Under the pieces are notes generated by a model. That model had not been told where the DNA came from. It saw only the letters and a list, made by a program, of their open reading frames with translations, and did not search any database. Position numbers and translations under genes: made by a program. 41,542 nt of DNA from an uncultured Pseudomonadota bacterium. Lineage in GTDB: Bacteria > Pseudomonadota > Gammaproteobacteria > Steroidobacterales > Steroidobacteraceae. Positions 18,549 through 27,161 of this stretch are shown one piece after another (position 1 is the stretch's first letter; each line of letters begins with the position of its first letter). The stretch covers positions 1 through 41,542 of the forward strand of contig CADEED010000003.1 of the NCBI GenBank assembly GCA_902826225.1, in the 5' to 3' direction.

Positions 18549-18578
18549 TTCTTCGTCCCCCGTCAGAATATGGAATCG

Positions 18579-19109
18579 TCAGAGCGTGCGCACGCCGTGC
18601 AGTCCGTAGCCATCGTCGCGGAGCGCCAGCGGATTCGAGAGTGGCGCGCCGAGCGCCGGCAGGTCCACTTCGAATACGTCGCCCGCCTCGGCCGCGATGC
18701 CGTCCGCGAAGCTTATTGTAGATGTCCCGAAGAAGTGCAGATGGACATCGCCGGGCCGCCGGTGCGCGGCGTATTCGAAGTGGTGGTACTCGAGATTCGC
18801 GAGCGAGTGGCACATGTTGCTCTCGCCGGTGACGAAGGGCCGTTCCCGCAGTACCCGGGCCCCGCGACGGATGCGGCTCGTCCCGTCCATGTGCGCGCGC
18901 GGCACCCCGGTGCGCAATTCGGGACCGTGATCGGAGAACTCGTTGCACTCGGGCTGCGCGCCCGGCGCGGTCCTCGCGGCGAGCGCGAGTTCGTGCATGG
19001 TGGCGAACGAGCCGACGCGGCCGACGGCGTCGCCGGTCGGCATGACCCAGCCGACCGCCGGGGACCCTTTCTCGGTGAGGTACTGGTTGAGTCGCACGGC
19101 CGAAATCAT
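18579..19109 (-). pseudogene. Internally deleted AraD1/GguC-like gene (fumarylacetoacetase superfamily)
   Basis: About 176 residues are encoded, where the family is normally about 330. The N-terminal start (VRLNQYLTEKGSPAVGWV) and a well-conserved C-terminal half (MDGTSRIRRG, GESNMCHSLANLEYHHF, RRPGDVHLHFFGTSTISFAD, GDVFEVDLP) both match AraD1/GguC as I remember the family. The middle is missing: the frame goes from the N-terminal module through TAPGAQPEC straight to NEFSDH. About 20 residues usually found between NEFSDH and GPELR are also absent. Both losses keep the frame. The Glu pair expected to hold the catalytic metal lies in the lost part, so activity is unlikely. It is the first gene of the arabinose operon. 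The start is uncertain (ATG 19109, GTG 19097 or TTG 19133); no clear ribosome site was found. Confidence 0.65.
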
Positions 19110-19110
19110 G

Positions 19111-19171
19111 AGATTGCTATCGATAGCCAACAAGCCCGAGATTGGTTCGGAGCTATACAGATTGATATATC
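19111..19171. promoter_or_regulatory. Divergent promoter region with three AGATTG repeats and two small palindromes
   Basis: The hexamer AGATTG occurs at 19111, 19139 and 19159 in the same orientation, within a locally AT-rich stretch between the LysR gene and the arabinose operon. GCTATCGATAGC (19116-19127) is a perfect 12-base palindrome and GATATATC (19164-19171) a perfect 8-base one. LysR-type regulators usually sit next to such sites in the shared promoter of divergent genes, so this is the likely binding region of the neighbouring regulator. Confidence 0.5.
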
Positions 19172-19211
19172 TATGGCATGAATCCGGACGGGTTCGAGGG
19201 GGAGAAGAAGA

Positions 19212-20180
19212 ATGTCCACGACGTCACCCTGGTTCATTCGGGCGCGACTCAAGACGCGGCAACTCATGCTGCTGACGGCGATCTGCGACGAGGGCAACAT
19301 TCACCGCGCCGCCGAAGTCCTCAATATGTCGCAGCCCGCGGCGTCGAAACTGCTCAAGGATCTCGAGGACATGCTGGGCGTGACGTTGTTCGAGCGGCAA
19401 CCGCGCGGCATGCGGCCGAACTGGTACGGCGAGACGATGATCCGCCACGCGCGCATCGCGCTGTCGTCGCTGCGCGAAGCGGGGCAGGAAGTCGAGGCGC
19501 TGAAGACGGGTCTTTCCGGTCACGTGAGTCTCGGCGCGATCACGGGTCCGGCGCTGTCGCTCATCCCGCAGGCGATCATGATCGTGGCGCGGGAGAGCCC
19601 GAGGCTGCGCGTCGAGCTGCACGTCGAATCGAGCAACGTGCTCATCGAGCAGCTCGCGCAGGGCAAGCTCGACATCATGATCGGGCGGCTGTTCGAGCGG
19701 CAGGACAAGACCGGGTTGCGGTACGAACGTCTCGCGGAGGAACCGGTCGCCGCGGTCGTGCGTCCCGGGCATCCGCTGCTGAACGTCGCCGGACTGACAC
19801 TGGAGCAGGTCGAGAAGAAGCCATGGATCGTGCCGCCGGCGGGCAGCGTGCTGCGCCATCGCTTCGACCTCATGTTCCGCGAGGCCGGCCTCGCGCCGCC
19901 GACGCAGCTCATCGAGACCGCGTCGCTGCTGTTCGTGACGAAGATGTTGCAGCAGACGGATTTCATCGCCGTCGTTCCGACCGAGGTCGCGCGTTATTAC
20001 GCGACTTACGGCATGGTTGCGCTGCTGCCGATGCCGCTGTCGTGCACGATGGACGCCTTCGGCATCATCACGCGCACCGACTGGCTGTTGTCCCCGGCCG
20101 CCAATGTATTGCTGCGCGCGCTCAAGACATCGGCCGTGAGTAGTTATGGCTATGCCCCCGAATTGAAGAACGCGTCGTGA
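19212..20180 (+). CDS. LysR-family transcriptional regulator (GbpR-like), likely controller of the arabinose genes
   Basis: This 322-residue regulator has an N-terminal winged helix-turn-helix at about 14-75 (LTAICDEGNIHRAAEVLNMS, then KLLKDLEDMLGVTLFER) and a C-terminal substrate-binding domain from about 100 to 300. The start is ATG 19212, with GGGGGAG about eight bases ahead. It is transcribed away from the AraD1-like/transporter operon and towards the L-arabonate dehydratase. In Agrobacterium the LysR regulator GbpR adjoins chvE-gguA-gguB-gguC, a sugar-binding protein, transporter and GguC set; the same kinds of gene meet here, which supports a sugar-responsive role. The effector, perhaps L-arabinose or an acid derived from it, is inference. 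Confidence 0.9.
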   Translation: MSTTSPWFIRARLKTRQLMLLTAICDEGNIHRAAEVLNMSQPAASKLLKDLEDMLGVTLFERQPRGMRPNWYGETMIRHARIALSSLREAGQEVEALKTGLSGHVSLGAITGPALSLIPQAIMIVARESPRLRVELHVESSNVLIEQLAQGKLDIMIGRLFERQDKTGLRYERLAEEPVAAVVRPGHPLLNVAGLTLEQVEKKPWIVPPAGSVLRHRFDLMFREAGLAPPTQLIETASLLFVTKMLQQTDFIAVVPTEVARYYATYGMVALLPMPLSCTMDAFGIITRTDWLLSPAANVLLRALKTSAVSSYGYAPELKNAS

Positions 20181-20260
20181 CGGGAATGCCAAAGAAGATA
20201 TTGCTCGTCCGTAGAAAACTATTGTTCGCTTATCTTTTCGCCTTGTAGGCTGCCGCTCGA

Positions 20261-21985
20261 ATGGACGTTCCCAAGAAACGCACGCGGCGCAGCCAGGCCT
20301 GGTTCGGGCGCGATGGCAAGGATGGTTTTCTCCATCGCAGCTGGATCAAGAACCAGGGCTACCCCGACGACCTCTTCGATGGCCGCCCGGTCATCGGCAT
20401 CTGCAATACCTGGAGCGAGCTCACGCCGTGCAACGGGCATTTCCGCGAGCTCGCGGAGTTCGTGAAGCGCGGCGTGTACGAGGCCGGCGGATTCCCGCTC
20501 GAATTCCCGGTGATGTCGCTCGGCGAGACGCAGTTGCGGCCCACCGCGATGCTGTTCCGCAATCTCGCGTCGATGGACGTCGAGGAATCCATCCGCGCCA
20601 ACCCGATCGACGGCGTCGTGCTGCTCATGGGCTGCGACAAAACGACGCCCGCGCTGCTGATGGGCGCATCGAGCGTGAACATCCCGACGATCGGCTTGTC
20701 GGGCGGGCCGATGTTGTCCGGGCATTTCCGCGGCAAGCAGATCGGCTCGGGCACCGGCGTATGGCAGATGTCCGAGGACGTGCGTGGTGGGAAGATGACG
20801 CAGGAAGAATTCACCGCCGCCGAATCCTGCATGCATCGCTCGAAGGGCCACTGCATGACGATGGGAACGGCGTCGACGATGGCGAGCATGGTCGAGGCGC
20901 TCGGAGTCGCGCTGCCGGGCAACGCGGCGATCCCCGCGGTGGACGCGCGGCGCTATCGCCAGGCGCAGCTCACGGGGCGGCGCATCGTCGAGATGGTCGA
21001 AGAGGAGATGAACCTCTCGAAGGTTCTGACGCGCGCCGCATTCGAGAACGCGATCAAGGTGAACGCGGCGATCGGCGGCTCGACGAACGCGGTGATCCAT
21101 CTCCTGGCGATCGCGGGCCGCATCGGCGTGAAGCTCGAGCTCGGTGACTGGGACAAGCTCGGGTCCGAATTGCCCTGCCTCTTGAACCTGCAGCCGTCGG
21201 GAAAATTCCTGATGGAAGACTTCTACTACGCGGGCGGATTGCCGGCCGTGATGAAGGAGATCGCGCGCGAACTCGATCTCGAGGCGATCACCGTGAACGG
21301 GAAGTCGATCGGCGACAACATCGCCGACGCGCCGAACTGGAATCGCGAGGTCATCAAGCCGCTGGCGGAGCCGTTCCGCGATCGCGCCGGCATCGCCGTG
21401 CTGCGCGGCAATCTTGCGCCCGATGGCGCGGTGATCAAGCCGTCGGCCGCGTCGCCGCATCTCCTGCGCCACAAGGGCAAGGCCGTGGTGTTCGAGAACA
21501 TCGAGGATCTCCACGCGCGCATCGACGACGAGAATCTCGACATCGACGAGAACTCGATCATGGTGCTCAAGGGCTGCGGGCCGAAGGGGTACCCGGGCAT
21601 GGCGGAAGTCGGCAACATGCCGCTGCCGCCCAAACTACTGCGCCGCGGCATCAGGGACATCCTGCGCATCTCGGACGCGCGCATGAGCGGCACGGCATAC
21701 GGCGCCGTCGTGCTGCACGTCTCGCCTGAATCTGCCGCCGGCGGTCCGCTCGCGCTGGTGAAGAACGGCGATCTCATCGAAGTGGACGTCCCCGCACGGC
21801 GCCTGCACCTCGACGTGAGCGACGCCGAGCTCGCGAAGCGCAGGGCCGCGTGGAAGCCGCCGCCGGCTCCGCAGCGCGGCTGGTTCAAGCTGTACGTGGA
21901 CCATGTGCAGCAGGCGCATCTCGGCGCCGACCTCGACATTCTCGTCGGGGGCAGCGGCGCCGGAGTCTCCCGCGACTCGCATTGA
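20261..21985 (+). CDS. araC: L-arabonate dehydratase (IlvD/Edd family)
   Basis: This 574-residue Fe-S dehydratase is predicted to convert L-arabonate to 2-keto-3-deoxy-L-arabonate in oxidative L-arabinose catabolism. Three cysteines for the [2Fe-2S] cluster are visible: C57 (ELTPCNGH), C125 (MGCDKTTPA) and C198 (GHCMTMGTAST). The spacing fits the sugar-acid dehydratase branch. Family motifs GGSTNAVIHLLAIAGR and SDARMSGTAYG are intact and the length is normal. Xylonate and arabonate dehydratases are close relatives, so the substrate is partly inferred from the neighbouring arabinofuranosidases and LysR gene. araC here means the oxidative-pathway gene, not the E. coli regulator. No strong ribosome site precedes ATG 20261. 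Confidence 0.88.
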   Translation: MDVPKKRTRRSQAWFGRDGKDGFLHRSWIKNQGYPDDLFDGRPVIGICNTWSELTPCNGHFRELAEFVKRGVYEAGGFPLEFPVMSLGETQLRPTAMLFRNLASMDVEESIRANPIDGVVLLMGCDKTTPALLMGASSVNIPTIGLSGGPMLSGHFRGKQIGSGTGVWQMSEDVRGGKMTQEEFTAAESCMHRSKGHCMTMGTASTMASMVEALGVALPGNAAIPAVDARRYRQAQLTGRRIVEMVEEEMNLSKVLTRAAFENAIKVNAAIGGSTNAVIHLLAIAGRIGVKLELGDWDKLGSELPCLLNLQPSGKFLMEDFYYAGGLPAVMKEIARELDLEAITVNGKSIGDNIADAPNWNREVIKPLAEPFRDRAGIAVLRGNLAPDGAVIKPSAASPHLLRHKGKAVVFENIEDLHARIDDENLDIDENSIMVLKGCGPKGYPGMAEVGNMPLPPKLLRRGIRDILRISDARMSGTAYGAVVLHVSPESAAGGPLALVKNGDLIEVDVPARRLHLDVSDAELAKRRAAWKPPPAPQRGWFKLYVDHVQQAHLGADLDILVGGSGAGVSRDSH

Positions 21986-21995
21986 CGGGTCCCCA

Positions 21996-24900
21996 TTACC
22001 TGGCGACGTGTCTGGAGAGGGCGGCCCGAAGTTCTGCGAGCTTCGGAGGTTTGCTCAGCACCTGATCCACGCCCGTCGGCACATCGCCCTCGGCGACCAG
22101 ACGCCGCCCCCAGCCGGTGAGCATGAGCACCACGGTCGTGGGGACACTCGACTTGACCGTCGCGGCGACCTTGCGGCCGTCGACGCGTGGCATGCCCAGA
22201 TCGGTGATGACCACGGGAAAAGGGGTGCCGGCCGCGTGCGATTCCACGAAGGCGTTGATGCCCGCCTGGCCGCCGCTCGCCGAGGTGACTTCGTGCCCGT
22301 CGCTCTCGAGCGCGTCGCGCAGGGACTTCAGGAGCATGGGATCGTCGTCGACGATCAGGATCTTCATTGGACCGACGGCGGCGATCTTGCTGCCCGTGAC
22401 TTCGGCCGTCGTCAACGGCGAGACGGCGAATACGAGACGCACGGTCGTGCCTTTGCCGGGCTCGCTCTCGATCTCGAGACTGGCGCCATGTCGCTGGGCG
22501 ATGCCGTACACCATCGCCAGACCGAGTCCCGTGCCACGCACGCCCTTCGTCGTGAAGAACGGTTCGAGGCAGCGCCGGCGCGTCTCCTCGTCCATGCCGA
22601 TGCCGCGGTCGACCACTTCGATCGCGACGATCTGGCCGTCCCTGCCGGCCTCGGCGCGCGTGCGAATCGTCAGCAGACCGCCCTGTGGCATGGCGTCCAC
22701 CGCGTTGAAGACCAGGTTCACGAGTGCGTCGCGGATCTGGCTCTCGAGCGCGGCGATCTTCGGCAGATCGGGGGCCAGCTCGAGTCGCAGGTCGATGGCC
22801 ACGCCGCGCTGCTGGGCCATGTCGGACCAGCGAGCGCGCGTGAGATCGACGACGTGTTCGACGAGGACGTTCAGATCGACCGGCGACAGCGCGATCTGTG
22901 GCTCACGCGCGCGATAGAACTCGCCCATGCGGGCCACGGTCTGCGCGACGTCGTCGACCGCGCGCTGGATGATCTCGAGATGCTTGCGACCGCGCTCGGT
23001 GAGGTTCGGCTCGCGCTCGAGCAGCGACTCGGTGTACAGCGCCATCGGCGAGATGGCGTTGTTGATGTCGTGCGCGATGCCGCTCGCCATCTGGCCGAGC
23101 GCGCGCAGGCGCTCCTGCTGCATGACCTGCTGCTGCGTCATGCGCAGATCGTCGTAGGCGCGCTGCAGGGCTTCGTACAGCTGCGCCTGGTGCGCGGCGA
23201 GCGCGGTATGCTCGCTCGTCTGCCGCAGGAACTCGCACTCGCCGCTGCTGAAGCTCTCGGGCGCGCGCCGGGCGCAGATCAGGATCCCGAACACCTGGCT
23301 CTCGACCAGCAGCGGCGAAAAGGTCATCGCGTGCATGCCGATGCTCGCCAGCCGCGCGGGGAACGGAAATGCCGATCCCGCGATCTCGGGCTCATAGACC
23401 AGTTCGCCTCGCACGCAGCGCGCGAGCCCGTTCTCGTCGATCGGCACGATTGCCGCTTCGGTCAGGCCGATCTGCTGCGCGAGATCCAGGCTGTGCGCGC
23501 CGACGCAGTTGACCGTCAGGCGGTTCTCGCCCATGTCGTAGAGGCACACCATGCACAGATCGACCGGCAGTTCGTCCTCCACCGTGCGCAAGACGACCTG
23601 GAAAATGCTGCGCAGGTCCTGCCGCTCACCGATGGCGTGCGTCACGCGCGACAGCAGCGCGAGGCGGGCCAGTTGCTCGCGCAGGCGGGTCTCGCTGCTC
23701 AGGCGTTCGGTGACGTCGCGGTAGTTGGTCACGATCGCCCCGACCGACGGGTCGTCGAGCAGGTTCGTCGCGACACCTTCGAGCCACAGCCAGCGGCCGT
23801 CCTTGTGACGGCGGCGCCAGAGCACGGGCACCGGCTTGCCGGGGTTCGCGATCATCTCCTCCAAGTACTTCGCGATGCGGGCCTGGTCGTCGGGATGCGT
23901 GTTCTCGGCACCGTTGCGCCCGACGAGTTCCTCTGGCCGGTAGCCTTCGACGGCCGCGACGGCCGGGCTCAGGTAGAGGATGGTGTTGTCGGCGTCGATG
24001 AGCGCGATGCTGTCCGACCCGTGCTCGATCAGCGCGCGGAAGCGGCGCTCACTGTGCGTCAGCGACTCGTTGGCGGCGGCGAGTTCGGCGGTGCGCTGCT
24101 CGACGCGCACCTCGAGCTGGTCACGCGCATCCGCGAGCGCGCGGGCCGCGGCGGCGGCGTCGGTGACGTCCCGCGCGGTACCGTACATGAACGTGCCCTG
24201 CGGCTGCGAGCGCCACGACAGCATGCGGTACTCGCCGTTCTTGTGACGGAAACGCGCTTCGAAATTCGTGACGCGTTCGCCGCGCTGCATCTGCTGCTCG
24301 ACCACCTGCTGAGACCGCTGCCGGTCGTCGGGATGGATGAGCTCCATGTAGCCGGCGTCGAGAAACTCCTCGACGGTGTAGCCGAGTATCTCGGTCACGG
24401 CCTTGCTCGAACGCTTGAAATGACCGTCCCCGCCGCTCGCGATCACGAAGATGTCCAGCGAGAGATCGAAGAAGCGGTTGAGCTCGCCCTCGGCCCGCTC
24501 CCGGCCGGCGAAGTCGCGCCGGATGGCGAACAGCGCGAGGCCCAGCACGATGAGCGCGAGCACGCTGCCACCGACGATGACAGAGCGCGTGACCGACGAA
24601 CTCGCGGCGGTCCGGCGTTCACGTTCGGCGAGCCGCGTGAGTTCCATGCTCCTCATCCGCTGCGCGATATCGCGCACCCGCGCCTGCAGCGTGGGACCCG
24701 GGCGCTGGATGGCCGTGTCGGACTGCACGGCGGCGAACCCGCCGCTACGGCGCAGTTGCATCACCTCGTCCGTGCGCGCCAGCCGGTCGCGAATGGCATC
24801 CGCGAACGACACCACGAGTGCGGACTGCTCGGCGTTGTCGCTCACCGCCAGGCGCAGTTGCTGCAGCAGTCCCTCGACGCGCCCGGTGGCGCGCGTGTAG

Positions 24901-25502
24901 TCGGCGGCGAATTGCTCGTCGCCGGTGATGATGAAACCGCGCTGGGCGCCTTCCGCTTCGGTGGTCGTCGCGAGCAGTCCGTCGATGTTCGCCATGACCT
25001 GGTGCGAATGCGAGACCAGCCGCGAGTCGGTGTCGAGGCGGACTGCGCTCAGGAACGAGACGATGCCGATGGTGCCCAGGATGGCGAGAGCCGCGGCAAA
25101 TCCCATGCGCACCTTGAACTCGGTGGCGGCGGTGTTGCGCTCGACGACTCGTTCGCGCGTCTGCCGCCGGTGGCTCTCGAGCTCGGCGAACAGTACGCTG
25201 ACCAGCACGCCCTCGAGGATCAGGAACAGCCACTGCGCGAAGTAGAGCGGGCTCTCGATGCGCAGGCTGTTGAACGGCGGCAGCACGAACCAGGCGGTCG
25301 TCACGGCGATCAGCGCGGTCGCGAACAAGCCCGGCTTGAGGCCGCCAAGGTAGGCGCTGAGGATGATGGGGATGAGATAGACGATGAAGATCGGACGTTC
25401 GTCGACCCAGGGCGTGAGCCACAGCCTCACGAGCAGGACCGCGGCGGTCAGCAGGATGGCGACGACGTACGGGCGCGCGCGCTGCGCGGAGCGGTCTGGC
25501 AC
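21996..25502 (-). CDS. Multi-domain hybrid sensor histidine kinase (CHASE3-PAS-PAS-GAF-HisKA-REC)
   Basis: This 1168-residue membrane-anchored sensor has several hydrophobic helices at about 12-105, like the KdpD-type DUF4118 region. It continues with a CHASE3-like extracytoplasmic segment at about 150-310, including the typical AEGAQRGFIITGD, and a helix near 315-335. A PAS at about 345-455 (EILGYTVEEFLDAGYMELIH) precedes a coiled coil, a second PAS at about 490-615, and a GAF at about 640-790. A HisKA domain has H811 in GIAHDINNA, and an ATPase domain includes GLGLAMVYGI. The C-terminal receiver has D1101 in ITDLGMP, though its usual Lys lies in LSKPP. It converges on the dehydratase gene with a 10-base gap. 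No partner regulator is adjacent and the signal is unknown. Confidence 0.9.
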   Translation of the reverse strand: MPDRSAQRARPYVVAILLTAAVLLVRLWLTPWVDERPIFIVYLIPIILSAYLGGLKPGLFATALIAVTTAWFVLPPFNSLRIESPLYFAQWLFLILEGVLVSVLFAELESHRRQTRERVVERNTAATEFKVRMGFAAALAILGTIGIVSFLSAVRLDTDSRLVSHSHQVMANIDGLLATTTEAEGAQRGFIITGDEQFAADYTRATGRVEGLLQQLRLAVSDNAEQSALVVSFADAIRDRLARTDEVMQLRRSGGFAAVQSDTAIQRPGPTLQARVRDIAQRMRSMELTRLAERERRTAASSSVTRSVIVGGSVLALIVLGLALFAIRRDFAGRERAEGELNRFFDLSLDIFVIASGGDGHFKRSSKAVTEILGYTVEEFLDAGYMELIHPDDRQRSQQVVEQQMQRGERVTNFEARFRHKNGEYRMLSWRSQPQGTFMYGTARDVTDAAAAARALADARDQLEVRVEQRTAELAAANESLTHSERRFRALIEHGSDSIALIDADNTILYLSPAVAAVEGYRPEELVGRNGAENTHPDDQARIAKYLEEMIANPGKPVPVLWRRRHKDGRWLWLEGVATNLLDDPSVGAIVTNYRDVTERLSSETRLREQLARLALLSRVTHAIGERQDLRSIFQVVLRTVEDELPVDLCMVCLYDMGENRLTVNCVGAHSLDLAQQIGLTEAAIVPIDENGLARCVRGELVYEPEIAGSAFPFPARLASIGMHAMTFSPLLVESQVFGILICARRAPESFSSGECEFLRQTSEHTALAAHQAQLYEALQRAYDDLRMTQQQVMQQERLRALGQMASGIAHDINNAISPMALYTESLLEREPNLTERGRKHLEIIQRAVDDVAQTVARMGEFYRAREPQIALSPVDLNVLVEHVVDLTRARWSDMAQQRGVAIDLRLELAPDLPKIAALESQIRDALVNLVFNAVDAMPQGGLLTIRTRAEAGRDGQIVAIEVVDRGIGMDEETRRRCLEPFFTTKGVRGTGLGLAMVYGIAQRHGASLEIESEPGKGTTVRLVFAVSPLTTAEVTGSKIAAVGPMKILIVDDDPMLLKSLRDALESDGHEVTSASGGQAGINAFVESHAAGTPFPVVITDLGMPRVDGRKVAATVKSSVPTTVVLMLTGWGRRLVAEGDVPTGVDQVLSKPPKLAELRAALSRHVAR

Positions 25503-25709
25503 TGACGCAGCGTAATCCGCGCCCGCTCCACGGGAAAGGTGAATTCCGGGGCTAGTGGTTTCCCGGTGAGTCCGGCGAGCAGCGGCAACTCGACCTCGGA
25601 CACCGTGCCCCTGGCGGCTCTGCGACGCAAGAGTAGGATTTCTCGACCACGGGCGGACGGATCGGCAATGCAGGCGCTGATCGGGTTGTTCGCCCGCACG
25701 GAGGAGCGG

Positions 25710-26273
25710 ATGCGTACCTATCTACAGGCGAAAGCGATGGCGACCTCGTTGCGCGAGTCGCTGCATGCGCACGGCGCGCCATTGAGCCTCGATCAATGCC
25801 TCGAGATCGTCGCGCGTCAGTTCGGCTTCGCCGACTGGAGCATCCTCGCGGCGAAGATCCGGATGGCAGACCGGCCGGCGGGGGTCGCCAGGACGATCGA
25901 CCTCCCGTCGCCGATCCCCATCCTCAAGGTCGCGTCGCTGGATCTCGCGCGGCCGTTCTACATCGACTACCTGGGATTCGGGATCGACTGGGGCGACGAA
26001 TCACCCTGGCCGGGATACACGCAGGTGTCGCGTGGCGAGGTGCAGCTGCATCTCGCGGCGGAGGACGCGGGCGGCAAGACCGCGGCGCTGCTGTTCCGTG
26101 GGGTTCGAGGGCTCGCGGACTATCATTTGGAACTCGCAGGCCGGCGCGGGAATTTCACGGTCTCGGACCTGCGATTCACGCCCTACGATTCGCGCGAGTT
26201 CGAAGTCACCGATCCGTTCGGCAATCACCTGCGGTTCTGGGAGAACAATCCGCCGGGCGTGGCGCGCCCTTAA
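25710..26273 (+). CDS. Glyoxalase/bleomycin-resistance superfamily protein
   Basis: This 187-residue cytoplasmic protein begins MRTYLQAKAMATSLRESL, the helical N-terminal module found in one group of glyoxalase-superfamily proteins. A beta-alpha-beta-beta-beta domain follows from about residue 65 (PIPILKVASLDLARPFYIDYLGFGIDW) to the C-terminal VTDPFGNHLRFWENN, where the Glu is a typical metal ligand. The start is ATG 25710, supported by GGAGGAG (25700-25706). The open frame continues further upstream, but that part has no family resemblance. The substrate is unknown; relatives include resistance proteins that bind drugs. Its TAA stop overlaps the stop of the opposite-strand gene. Confidence 0.85.
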   Translation: MRTYLQAKAMATSLRESLHAHGAPLSLDQCLEIVARQFGFADWSILAAKIRMADRPAGVARTIDLPSPIPILKVASLDLARPFYIDYLGFGIDWGDESPWPGYTQVSRGEVQLHLAAEDAGGKTAALLFRGVRGLADYHLELAGRRGNFTVSDLRFTPYDSREFEVTDPFGNHLRFWENNPPGVARP

Positions 26274-26728
26274 TCGGCTTCGTCGGCGTGGCCGATGAGA
26301 TCCGCGACTTCGTCGAACTCGAGCAGGCCGCGATCCAGCAGGGCGTCGGCGACGCGCTCGATCACCGGCCATTCGTGTTCCACGAGCTCGACCGCGTCGC
26401 GGCTGGCGGCGACGAATTGCTCCTCGCTCAGGCCCAGCTCGGCGATGCCGGCGCGGTCGTCCATTGCGGCTTCGCCCATGAACAGCCGCTCGATGCGCAG
26501 CTTGCGGAGCTTCGCCTCGGCGCAGGGCCCGGCCAGCAGGACGATCGCGACGAGCCCGGGAGGCATCTCGAGGCCGGTCGACACGTGCAGCTCGCTCCAA
26601 TGCAACGCACCGTCGGTTTCGCGCTCGTCGTCCGGTTCCGCGGTGACGTGGTCGAACACCAGCCCCGCGCGGATCGCCGCCACCGCGTGCGCGGCTTCGT
26701 GGATGGCGATGACTCGTTCTTCGTCCAT
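26270..26728 (-). CDS. Small M41-like zinc-peptidase-fold protein (HEAAH)
   Basis: This 152-residue protein carries a zinc-binding HExxH motif at 10-14 (AIHEAAHAVAA), placed like HEAGH at the start of the FtsH (M41) peptidase domain. The following pattern, LLAGPCAEAKL at 64-74 and an Asp pair at 90-91 before AGIAEL, matches the M41 segment that supplies the third metal ligand. There is no AAA ATPase, membrane helix or signal peptide, so it would be a free-standing, ATP-independent relative. The stop codons of this gene and the glyoxalase-fold gene overlap in TTAA (26270-26273). The fold call is fairly good; the function is unknown. Confidence 0.7.
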   Translation of the reverse strand: MDEERVIAIHEAAHAVAAIRAGLVFDHVTAEPDDERETDGALHWSELHVSTGLEMPPGLVAIVLLAGPCAEAKLRKLRIERLFMGEAAMDDRAGIAELGLSEEQFVAASRDAVELVEHEWPVIERVADALLDRGLLEFDEVADLIGHADEAD

Positions 26729-26809
26729 GCTGAAGTGTAGGTGTCCATCACCCTCAACGTGAGCGCTTTCCTGTTAGACGGCAGGCCGGAAAACGACGAT
26801 CGTAGGCTC

Positions 26810-27157
26810 ATGCAGACAAACATCGCGGCCTACCAGGCCGACATCGAATCCGCGCAGGCTTCGCTCCGCAACGTACTCGTCGGCGACTTCCGCGAGAGCG
26901 CCACGGTCGAAGCGGGCTCCCTGGCCCGGATACTCACCCACGTCGAGAACATCCAGCGGGCCATCGCGGAATCTCCCGCCTGTCACGACAACGCGGCCAA
27001 GCGGCTGGGTGACTTCGCGGACATCACGTTGCGGATGGAAAGCCGGTTCCCCAAGTGGGCGGAGAAATTCAGCGCCGCTTCGAAGTCGCTGCGTGCGGCG
27101 AGCGTGCGACTGCGCGACAGCGCCCGCGTCGCGGACGAGGCCACGCCTGCGGCCTGA
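26810..27157 (+). CDS. Unknown small helical protein
   Basis: I do not recognise this family. From ATG 26810 it encodes 115 residues, rich in Ala, Arg, Ser, Asp and Glu, probably a bundle of helices (YQADIESAQASLRNVL, ILTHVENIQRAIAES, WAEKFSAASKSLRAAS). There is one Cys, no signal peptide and no membrane segment. The frame is open back to a GTG at 26741, giving 138 residues, but neither start has a strong ribosome site. It is transcribed away from the M41-like gene and ends four bases before the tRNA-Val gene on the other strand. Confidence 0.6.
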   Translation: MQTNIAAYQADIESAQASLRNVLVGDFRESATVEAGSLARILTHVENIQRAIAESPACHDNAAKRLGDFADITLRMESRFPKWAEKFSAASKSLRAASVRLRDSARVADEATPAA

Positions 27158-27161
27158 AAAT

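Noticed and set aside
18584..18595. Palindrome GCGTGCGCACGC as a second operator
   Set aside because: It lies inside the coding end of the AraD1-like gene, is made only of alternating GC-rich steps common in this genome, and does not match the 18-base palindrome at 12991.
21903..25505. Open frame of 1,200 codons opposite the hybrid sensor kinase
   Set aside because: Arg-rich product without any domain. The kinase on the other strand is complete from membrane region to receiver.
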